From Actinomycetes bacterium (GTDB lineage: Bacteria; Actinomycetota; Acidimicrobiia; Acidimicrobiales; RAAP-2): a stretch of 5,548 nt of DNA. The translations under genes were made by a program, and so were the position numbers. The DNA lies in assembly GCA_021805305.1 (NCBI GenBank), contig JAJZFO010000170.1:1-5548 (forward strand), given 5' to 3'. Under the pieces are notes generated by a model that did not search any database, had not been told where the DNA came from, and saw only the letters and a list, made by a program, of their open reading frames with translations. Every line of letters starts with the position of its first letter. Position 1 is the first letter of the stretch. Below, piece by piece: positions 1 to 5,548 of this stretch.

Positions 1-676
1 AGGACCCGCCCGGTCGCAGCCACTCGAGCGCCTCGTCCACGATGACGCTCAGGTCCTCGAAGCCCACGACGCCGCTCGCGTCGGGCGACACCAGGGCGCC
101 GCGGGGTTCGTGTCCGAGCACCGGATCCAGGTCCGCCATCTCGGAGTCGCCCACGTAGGGCGGATTCGCCACGATCAGGTCCACCCGCGCGCGCAACGAG
201 TGGTCGAGGGCGTCGAACCACGAGGACGCCACGAACGAGACCGCCGTCAGCGCGTGCTTGCGCGCGTTGGCGCGCGCCACGTCGAGGGCGTCGGTCGACT
301 CGTCCACCGCGATCAGGGCTCCCCCCACCCCTCGTGAGCGCAGTTCGTCGAGTATCGCCAGTCCGAGCGCGCCCGAGCCGCACCCCAGGTCGAGGATGAG
401 CGGGGCGCGGTCCGCACCGGTCAACTCGCCGAGGGCGACGTCCACCATCTCCTCGGTCTCGGGGCGCGGGATCAGGACGCGAGGGTCGACGTCGAGGTCG
501 AGCGAGCGGAAGGGCCAGTGGCCGATGACGTACTGCAGTGGCTCGCCCGCCAGGCGCCGGCGCGCCGCGGCGAGCAGTGACGGCTGATCCGCGTCGCGGC
601 GCGTCGCGAACTCTTCGACCAGCCACCGGGCCTCGTGTCGTTCGACGCCGAGGGCCACGAGGTCGGCGACCCCCAT
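1..676 (-). CDS. prmC: Release factor glutamine methyltransferase PrmC (3' end outside window)
   Basis: PrmC uses S-adenosylmethionine to N5-methylate the glutamine of the GGQ motif in RF1 and RF2, which raises termination efficiency. The first 225 residues of a protein that is usually about 280 aa are present; the gene runs off at base 1. Visible motifs in order are EARWLVEEF (15-23) in the small helical N-terminal domain, GEPLQYVIG (44-52), LIPRPETEE (68-76), the SAM-binding loop DLGCGSG (96-102), AVDES (123-127) as the acidic end of strand 2, and the signature NPPYV (171-175) that holds the substrate glutamine, followed by HEPRGALV. The helical N-terminal part looks about 20 residues shorter than in E. 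coli PrmC. The ATG at 676 lies 4 nt after the prfA stop. A GTG at 694, overlapping prfA, would add six residues; neither start has a strong Shine-Dalgarno. Being next to its substrate gene prfA is the usual arrangement. Confidence 0.95.
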   Translation of the reverse strand, partial: MGVADLVALGVERHEARWLVEEFATRRDADQPSLLAAARRRLAGEPLQYVIGHWPFRSLDLDVDPRVLIPRPETEEMVDVALGELTGADRAPLILDLGCGSGALGLAILDELRSRGVGGALIAVDESTDALDVARANARKHALTAVSFVASSWFDALDHSLRARVDLIVANPPYVGDSEMADLDPVLGHEPRGALVSPDASGVVGFEDLSVIVDEALEWLRPGGS

Positions 677-680
677 CGTC

Positions 681-1760
<1,080 letters not shown>

Positions 1761-1781
1761 GAAAGGTGGCGGCTCGCCGGC

Positions 1782-2009
1782 CTACGCCTTGGGAGCGCGC
1801 GCCTTGTTGGTCTTCTGGGCGTAACGACGCTGGAAGCGCTCGACGCGGCCACCGGTGTCGACCAGCTTCTGCTTACCGGTGAAGAAGGGGTGGCACTCGT
1901 TGCACAGTTCCACCTTGATCTCGGCCTTGGTCGACTTGGTCGTGAAGGTGTTACCACACGAGCAGGTGACCTGCGCGTCGATGTACTGAGGGTGAATATC
2001 GGTCTTCAT
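1782..2009 (-). CDS. rpmE: 50S ribosomal protein L31, zinc-binding type
   Basis: L31 (bL31) is a small protein of the large ribosomal subunit that helps bridge the 50S central protuberance to the 30S head. The protein has 75 residues, the usual size. It starts MKTDIHPQY, the hallmark of bL31, and carries C16, C18, C36 and C39 (CSC and CNEC), the full zinc ligand set of the C+ form that is typically replaced by a Cys-free paralogue under Zur control in zinc shortage. [20 protein letters not shown] (40-59) is the conserved C-terminal core, followed by a basic tail. The ATG at 2009 has a strong Shine-Dalgarno, AAGGAG (2020-2015), 5 nt upstream. It lies 38 nt after rho and 21 nt before prfA, so it is probably co-transcribed with both. 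I see no Zur-box-like palindrome in the short upstream gap. Confidence 0.97.
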   Translation of the reverse strand: MKTDIHPQYIDAQVTCSCGNTFTTKSTKAEIKVELCNECHPFFTGKQKLVDTGGRVERFQRRYAQKTNKARAPKA

Positions 2010-2047
2010 GGGTGCTCCTTGGTGCGGATGAAGAGTTTACAGGAAAA

Positions 2048-3796
2048 TCAGCTGGTCGGTGCGGGGCCCCGGGCGATCTCGGACAGGAACTCCTCGTTCG
2101 ATCGCGTGGTCTTGATCTTGTCGATCAGGAGTTCGAGCCCCGCGGCCTCGCGGCCCTCCGACGCCAGCCCGTTGAGGACCCGGCGGAGTCTCCAGACCTG
2201 GGGCAACACGTCGCGATCGAAGAGCAACTCCTCGTGGCGGGTGGAGGAGCCGTTGACGTCGATGGCCGGGAAGAGTCGGCGTTCGGCCAGTCGACGATCC
2301 AGTTTGAGCTCCATGTTGCCGGTCCCCTTGAACTCCTCGAAGATGACTTCGTCCATCTTGGAGCCCGTCTCGACCAGCGCCGATGCGAGGATCGTCAGGG
2401 AGCCGCCCTCCTCGATGTTGCGCGCGGAGCCGAAGAACTTCTTGGGGGGGTAGAGCGCGCCCGAGTCCACGCCGCCCGACATGATGCGACCGGTGGCGGG
2501 AGCGGCCAGGTTGTAGGCCCGCGCCAGACGCGTGATGCCGTCGAGGATGATCACCACGTCACGACCCTGCTCGACGAGGCGCTTGGCGCGCTCGATGCAG
2601 AGCTCGGCCACGTGGGTGTGCTCCTCCGCCGGGCGGTCGAACGTCGAGGCGACGACCTCGCCGTTGACGCTGCGGCGCATGTCGGTGACCTCCTCGGGAC
2701 GCTCGTCGACCAGGAGGACCATCAGATGGACTTCGGGGTTGTTCGCCTCGATCGACTGCGCGATCTGCTTCATGATCGTCGTCTTGCCGGCCTTGGGCGG
2801 CGAGACGATGAGCCCGCGCTGCCCCTTGCCGATGGGCGCGAGCAGGTCCACGATGCGCGGGGTGAGTTCGGACTTGCCCTCGTTGCTCGCCAGGCGCAGT
2901 TTCTCGTCGGGGAAGAGCGGCGTCAGGTCCTCGAAGCGCGGGCGCAGCTTGGCGACCTCGGGATCGTATCCGGCCACGGTGTCGACGCGCAGCAACGCCG
3001 GGTACTTCTCGTTGGAGGCGGCCGGCCGGTAGCCGCCCGTGATGGCGTCACCCTTTCTCAAGTGGTAGCGACGCACCATGTTGATGGACACGTACACGTC
3101 GTTGGGCGACGAGTGGAATCCCTTGGTCCGCAGGAAGCCGTAGCCGTCGTCGCGCAGGTCGAGCAGACCGTCGACCTCGACGAGATCGCCGTTGTAGGGC
3201 TGGTCGGCGTTGGGCATGGCCTCGGAGAACCGATCACGACCGTTGCCGCCCGCGTTGCGATTGCGTCGATTGCGTCGGCTGTTGCGGCCGCCGGGCTCGT
3301 TGGTGAAGTCCCGGGGCTGACGCTCGCGGGGCTGGGAACCCTGTCGGGGGGCGGCCACGTCGGGGGTCGAATCGGCCACGCTCGCGGTCGCGGGCGCCAC
3401 GACGGGGGCGGCCACGGATGCGCTCTCCGCGCTCGCGCCACGGGGCGCCCGGCTCGAGCGGCCCGCGTGGGCCCCCGCGTCGGCGTCACCGTGCGCTCCG
3501 TTGGCGCGCGCGACGTCGGGGGTCGGCGCCGCGGCGGCGTCGGCGCTGAACTCGTTCACCAGCGCGTCGAAGTCCTCAGGCGTCGCCACCGTCCGCCGCG
3601 AGCGAACCGCTCTCGTCGGACGTGCGAGGTCGGCGTCGGCGGGGCCGGCCGCGGCACCCATGATGGTCTCGATCAGCGTCGCCTTAGAGGCACGCGCCGA
3701 GACCTCGGCGCCCGTGAGCTTGACGATCGCCTGAAGGTCCTCGCGCGACTTTGATTCGAGGTCCGAGCGTTCTGGGGAGTTGGACTTCACAGCCAT
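2048..3796 (-). CDS. rho: Transcription termination factor Rho
   Basis: Rho is a hexameric RNA-dependent ATPase/translocase that binds C-rich nascent RNA and releases RNA polymerase. The protein is 582 aa against 419 in E. coli and about 600 in mycobacteria. Residues ~12-48 form the Rho_N helical domain (LESKSREDLQAIVKLTG). Residues ~50-198 are a low-complexity insert: first Ala/Pro/Asp-rich, then very basic (RNSRRNRRNRN, 171-181). Residues ~201-275 are the cold-shock-like primary RNA-binding domain (DGYGFLR, NDVYVS, VRRYHLRKGD). The RecA-type motor follows: Walker A PPKAGKTT (333-340), LLVDERPEEVTDM (361-373), GEVVASTFD (379-387), Walker B VVIILDG (414-420), TRLARAYN (422-429), GSARNIEEGGSLTI (456-469) and EEFKGTGNMEL (487-497). 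All motor motifs are intact. Start at ATG 3796 by its Shine-Dalgarno. The gene lies 153 nt after thrC with its own candidate promoter and 38 nt before rpmE. Its leader may allow autoregulation (inference). Confidence 0.97.
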   Translation of the reverse strand: MAVKSNSPERSDLESKSREDLQAIVKLTGAEVSARASKATLIETIMGAAAGPADADLARPTRAVRSRRTVATPEDFDALVNEFSADAAAAPTPDVARANGAHGDADAGAHAGRSSRAPRGASAESASVAAPVVAPATASVADSTPDVAAPRQGSQPRERQPRDFTNEPGGRNSRRNRRNRNAGGNGRDRFSEAMPNADQPYNGDLVEVDGLLDLRDDGYGFLRTKGFHSSPNDVYVSINMVRRYHLRKGDAITGGYRPAASNEKYPALLRVDTVAGYDPEVAKLRPRFEDLTPLFPDEKLRLASNEGKSELTPRIVDLLAPIGKGQRGLIVSPPKAGKTTIMKQIAQSIEANNPEVHLMVLLVDERPEEVTDMRRSVNGEVVASTFDRPAEEHTHVAELCIERAKRLVEQGRDVVIILDGITRLARAYNLAAPATGRIMSGGVDSGALYPPKKFFGSARNIEEGGSLTILASALVETGSKMDEVIFEEFKGTGNMELKLDRRLAERRLFPAIDVNGSSTRHEELLFDRDVLPQVWRLRRVLNGLASEGREAAGLELLIDKIKTTRSNEEFLSEIARGPAPTS

Positions 3797-3803
3797 GAAT
3801 AAA

Positions 3804-3809
3804 TCCTCT
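3804..3809 (-). promoter_or_regulatory. Shine-Dalgarno that sets the rho start
   Basis: The minus strand reads GAGAGAGAGGATTTATTC before the ATG at 3796. AGAGGA is the Shine-Dalgarno, with its GAGG core 8 nt from the start codon. It marks ATG 3796 as the start rather than the in-frame GTG at 3883, which would add 29 residues with no family resemblance. Confidence 0.75.
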
Positions 3810-3844
3810 CTCTCCGCGCACACGCCAAAATCCGTGGGGTGGAG

Positions 3845-3864
3845 AAAAAAACGGGAAACGCCGT
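3845..3864 (-). terminator. Weak hairpin plus T7 run in rho leader (possible attenuator)
   Basis: In the rho leader, ACGG (3864-3861) can pair with CCGT (3854-3851) across a six-base loop, and seven Ts run from 3851 to 3845. A tiny GGAA-CTC-TTCC hairpin (3879-3869) lies just upstream. The geometry resembles an intrinsic terminator, but a 4-bp stem is short. The T-run continues into a purine-poor stretch (TCTCCACCCC, 3846-3836), the sort of C/U-rich RNA that Rho binds. It could be a partial terminator after thrC, a pause site, or part of a Rho-dependent attenuator of rho itself. Confidence in a real terminator is low. Confidence 0.3.
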
Positions 3865-3880
3865 AGTTGGAAGAGTTCCG

Positions 3881-3904
3881 CACGTCGGCGAACGGCCAGA
3901 CGTG
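3881..3904 (-). promoter_or_regulatory. Stem-loop near predicted 5' end of the rho mRNA
   Basis: In the minus-strand transcript, CACGTC (3904-3899) pairs perfectly with GACGTG (3886-3881). After one bulged U, GGC (3897-3895) pairs with GCC (3889-3887) around a CGUUC loop. This makes nine base pairs, seven of them G-C. It is the strongest local structure in the thrC-rho gap and would sit at the 5' end of the leader if the promoter at 3945-3918 is used. No T-run follows directly, so it is not a classic terminator. It could stabilise the mRNA or belong to a rho autoregulatory leader. Confidence 0.5.
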
Positions 3905-3917
3905 AACGACAAGGCCA

Positions 3918-3945
3918 AGTGTAGCGGATGCCCGCCCTCGTGCAA
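3918..3945 (-). promoter_or_regulatory. Candidate sigma-70-type promoter for rho
   Basis: On the minus strand, just past the thrC stop, TTGCAC (3945-3940) is followed after 16 nt by TACACT (3923-3918). The -10 hexamer fits the TAnnnT core preferred by actinobacterial housekeeping sigma factors; the -35 matches the consensus only in its TTG. Transcription would start at about 3910 (a G), giving a rho leader of roughly 114 nt. A stem-loop begins six nt after that point, which agrees with this start site. The promoter would separate expression of rho-rpmE-prfA-prmC from hom-thrC. This is pattern matching only; read-through from thrC is also possible. Confidence 0.5.
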
Positions 3946-3949
3946 GCGA

Positions 3950-4987
3950 CTACGAGAGTTCGCCCAGCAGCGCCTCCAACGTCGCGTCGACCACGGTGGG
4001 CATGGCGCTGGTCGACACCGCGGTGTCGGGGTCCTTGAGACCGTTGCCGGTGAGGACGCACACCACCGTCGACCCCGGGGGGACACCGAACTTCATGATG
4101 CCCGCGACCGAGGCCGCCGACGCCGGTTCGCAGAAGATCGACTCGTGACGCGCCACGAAGCGGTAGGCCTCGAGTATCTCGTCGTCGCTCACCGCGCGGA
4201 TGTCTCCCAGGGACTCGTGGATCACTTCGAGGGCGGGGATCCAACTCGCGGGATTGCCGATGCGAATCGCGGTGGCGATGGTCTCGGGGTTCGCGACGGG
4301 GTGTCCTAGGACGATGGGTGCCGCACCCGCCGCCTGGAAACCCCACATCTTGGGGAGCCGCTTGGCCAGACCGGCGGTGTGGTACTCGATGAACCCGCGC
4401 CAGTACGCGGTGATGTTGCCCGCGTTCCCCACGGGGATCGCCAGGACGTCGGGCGCCTCACCCAGGACGTCGACGATCTCGTAGGCGCCGGTCTTCTGGC
4501 CCTCGATGCGGTCGGGGTTGATCGAGTTGACGATGGTGATCGGCAGGTGCTTGGTCAGTTCGCGCGCCAGGTCCAGGGCCTGGTCGAAGTTCCCGCGGAT
4601 CTGCAGGACCTGGGCCCCGTAGACGATGGCCTGGGCCAACTTTCCCATGGCGATCTTGCCCTCGGGGACGAGGACCACACAGTCCATCCCCGCCTTCGCG
4701 GCGTACGCCGCGGCCGCCGCGGACGTGTTGCCGGTCGAGCCGCAGATCACCGTCCGCGCGCCCTGCGCCTTGGCCTTGGTGATGGCCATGGTCATGCCGC
4801 GGTCCTTGAACGAGCCCGAGGGGTTGAGGCCCTCGAACTTCAACCACACGTTGGCCCCGACGCGCTCGGAGAGTCGCTCGGCGAAGATCAACGGGGTGTT
4901 GCCCTCCTGGAGGGTGATGATCTCGTCAACGCCCTCGAGATCGAGCCACTGCCCGTACTCCTTCAGCAAACCATTCCAACCGGTCAC
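3950..4987 (-). CDS. thrC: Threonine synthase (PLP-dependent)
   Basis: Threonine synthase converts O-phospho-L-homoserine to L-threonine and phosphate, the last step of threonine synthesis, in the cytoplasm. The protein has 345 residues, the length usual for the short actinobacterial class, and is a fold-type II PLP enzyme. The PLP lysine is K61 in [10 protein letters not shown]. An early substrate loop reads EGNTPL (28-33), and [13 protein letters not shown] (84-96) is the usual Ser/Asn loop. The PLP phosphate-binding loop is GNAGN (187-191). CEPASAAS (286-293) and TGNGLKD (313-319) close the active site. The start is a GTG at 4987-4985 that shares the bases GTGA with the hom stop. A strong Shine-Dalgarno, GGAGGT, lies 5 nt upstream inside the hom 3' end, so thrC is probably translationally coupled to hom. 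The gene ends in TAG. Its usual partner thrB (homoserine kinase), which makes the substrate, is not next to it. Confidence 0.97.
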   Translation of the reverse strand: MTGWNGLLKEYGQWLDLEGVDEIITLQEGNTPLIFAERLSERVGANVWLKFEGLNPSGSFKDRGMTMAITKAKAQGARTVICGSTGNTSAAAAAYAAKAGMDCVVLVPEGKIAMGKLAQAIVYGAQVLQIRGNFDQALDLARELTKHLPITIVNSINPDRIEGQKTGAYEIVDVLGEAPDVLAIPVGNAGNITAYWRGFIEYHTAGLAKRLPKMWGFQAAGAAPIVLGHPVANPETIATAIRIGNPASWIPALEVIHESLGDIRAVSDDEILEAYRFVARHESIFCEPASAASVAGIMKFGVPPGSTVVCVLTGNGLKDPDTAVSTSAMPTVVDATLEALLGELS

Positions 4988-5548
4988 GCGACACCTCCGT
5001 CAATTACGCGAATGGATGCGCCGATGGAATCCACCGACGCCAACTGGGCGAGGTCCTCGATCGTCGAGGCGACATCGCGGGCCTTGACCTCGTGGGTCAG
5101 GAACGAGAGCCGGGCCTCTCGACCGAAACCGGACTGCTCCATGGACTGGATCGAGACCTGGTGGCGGCCGAACACCCCCGCGACCTGCGCCAGGACGCCG
5201 GGCTCGTCACGCACGTCGAGACTCAGGTAGAAGACGCTCGAGAGCTCGCCGGCGTCGACGCTCTCCAGTCGGTCGTCGACGCTGAAGGGCACGTCGTGGC
5301 GTCCGCTCACGCGATTGCGCGCCGCGTGCAGGACGTCACCGAGTACCGCGGTGGCGCTCGGGGCGCCCCCGGCCCCCTGGCCGAGCCACATGAGCGGACC
5401 GCTCTTGTCACCCTCGATGAACACCGCGTTCATCGCTCCGTGCACGGCGGCCAGCGGGTGGTCGACCGGGATGAACGCGGGGTGGGTGCGACGCGACAGG
5501 CCGTGCTCGCCCACCCGCTCCACGACGCCGATGAGTTTGATCACGTAC
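4984..5548 (-). CDS. hom: Homoserine dehydrogenase, C-terminal part (5' end of gene outside window)
   Basis: Homoserine dehydrogenase reduces aspartate 4-semialdehyde to homoserine with NAD(P)H, the branch-point step to threonine and methionine, in the cytoplasm. Only the last ~187 codons are present. The reading frame is open to the window edge, so the GTG at 5544 is internal and not the start: the fragment begins in the conserved (Y)[11 protein letters not shown] stretch that precedes the last part of the catalytic domain. About 20-70 residues in come [22 protein letters not shown] and [16 protein letters not shown], the end of the substrate-binding domain. Residues ~104-181 form an ACT domain ([22 protein letters not shown], shown here as its key turn DEPGVLAQ, then the second half up to SIRVIDG), the module that gives threonine feedback inhibition in this family. 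The gene ends in TGA and overlaps thrC by 4 nt. Identification is secure; allosteric control is inferred from the ACT domain. Confidence 0.95.
   Translation of the reverse strand, partial: YVIKLIGVVERVGEHGLSRRTHPAFIPVDHPLAAVHGAMNAVFIEGDKSGPLMWLGQGAGGAPSATAVLGDVLHAARNRVSGRHDVPFSVDDRLESVDAGELSSVFYLSLDVRDEPGVLAQVAGVFGRHQVSIQSMEQSGFGREARLSFLTHEVKARDVASTIEDLAQLASVDSIGASIRVIDGGVA
4993..4998 (-). promoter_or_regulatory. Shine-Dalgarno of thrC within hom 3' end
   Basis: GGAGGT lies 5 nt before the GTG start of thrC and inside the last codons of hom. It is a near-perfect match to the anti-Shine-Dalgarno. Together with the 4-nt GTGA overlap it fixes the GTG as the thrC start and supports coupled translation of the two threonine enzymes. 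Confidence 0.85.

Noticed and set aside
2010..2047. A regulatory element or Zur site in the rho-rpmE gap
   Set aside because: The 38 nt contain only the rpmE Shine-Dalgarno and an A/T-rich stretch after the rho stop. I see no palindrome or hairpin with a T-run.
3400..3540. Repeat array in the GC-rich insert region of rho
   Set aside because: The GC-rich stretches encode Ala/Gly/Arg-rich low-complexity protein, but I found no regular repeat unit. The frame stays intact through it.
2012..3754. A 580-codon open frame on the plus strand, antisense to nearly all of rho
   Set aside because: Its translation is low-complexity (Arg, Gly, Val, Asp, His-rich) with no recognisable domain, while the minus strand carries every Rho motif. 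Long antisense frames are expected in high-GC coding DNA because of the GC-rich third positions.
3797..3883. A 29-residue N-terminal extension of Rho from GTG 3883
   Set aside because: It has no Shine-Dalgarno, its sequence is unlike other Rho N-termini, it would run through the hairpin/T7 region, and the ATG at 3796 has a clear AGAGGA site. The same residues are better explained as leader.
4379..5230. A 283-codon plus-strand open frame antisense to thrC and the end of hom
   Set aside because: It has no family resemblance, crosses two well-identified genes on the other strand and has the same GC-driven composition bias.
5542..5544. GTG at 5544 as the start of a short ACT-domain protein
   Set aside because: The frame is open beyond it to the window edge. 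The residues around it ([24 protein letters not shown]) belong to the middle of homoserine dehydrogenase, so the gene is simply cut by the window.

Overview
The window is a compact, high-GC housekeeping locus. All six genes lie on the minus strand, in transcription order hom (3' part) - thrC - rho - rpmE - prfA - prmC (5' part). High GC, frequent GTG starts, a Rho with a long basic N-terminal insertion and the gene order itself all point to an actinobacterium. The threonine genes followed by rho-rpmE-prfA-prmC match the arrangement known from Mycobacterium and Streptomyces, except that thrB is missing between thrC and rho. A deep-branching class such as Acidimicrobiia is a guess that the sequence alone cannot settle.

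Right part (5548-3950): the C-terminal part of homoserine dehydrogenase, including its ACT domain, overlaps threonine synthase thrC by 4 nt (GTGA). Together they cover two of the three steps from aspartate semialdehyde to threonine.

Middle (3949-3797): the only sizeable intergenic gap, 153 bp. It holds a plausible sigma-70-type promoter just after thrC, a strong stem-loop at the predicted 5' end of the rho mRNA, a weak hairpin followed by seven Ts, a pyrimidine-rich stretch and the rho Shine-Dalgarno. This is the most likely regulatory element in the window.

Left part (3796-1): transcription terminator Rho (582 aa), ribosomal protein L31 of the zinc-binding four-Cys type, peptide chain release factor 1, and the first 225 residues of PrmC, which methylates the GGQ glutamine of release factors. 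The gaps are 38, 21 and 4 nt, so these four are probably one transcript. They link transcription termination, the ribosome, translation termination and modification of the release factor.

I found no mobile elements, CRISPR arrays, tRNA or rRNA genes, or defence genes. I do not see a previously undescribed system here. The points worth a second look are the rho leader, the missing thrB, the long disordered insert in Rho, and small family deviations in RF1 and PrmC.
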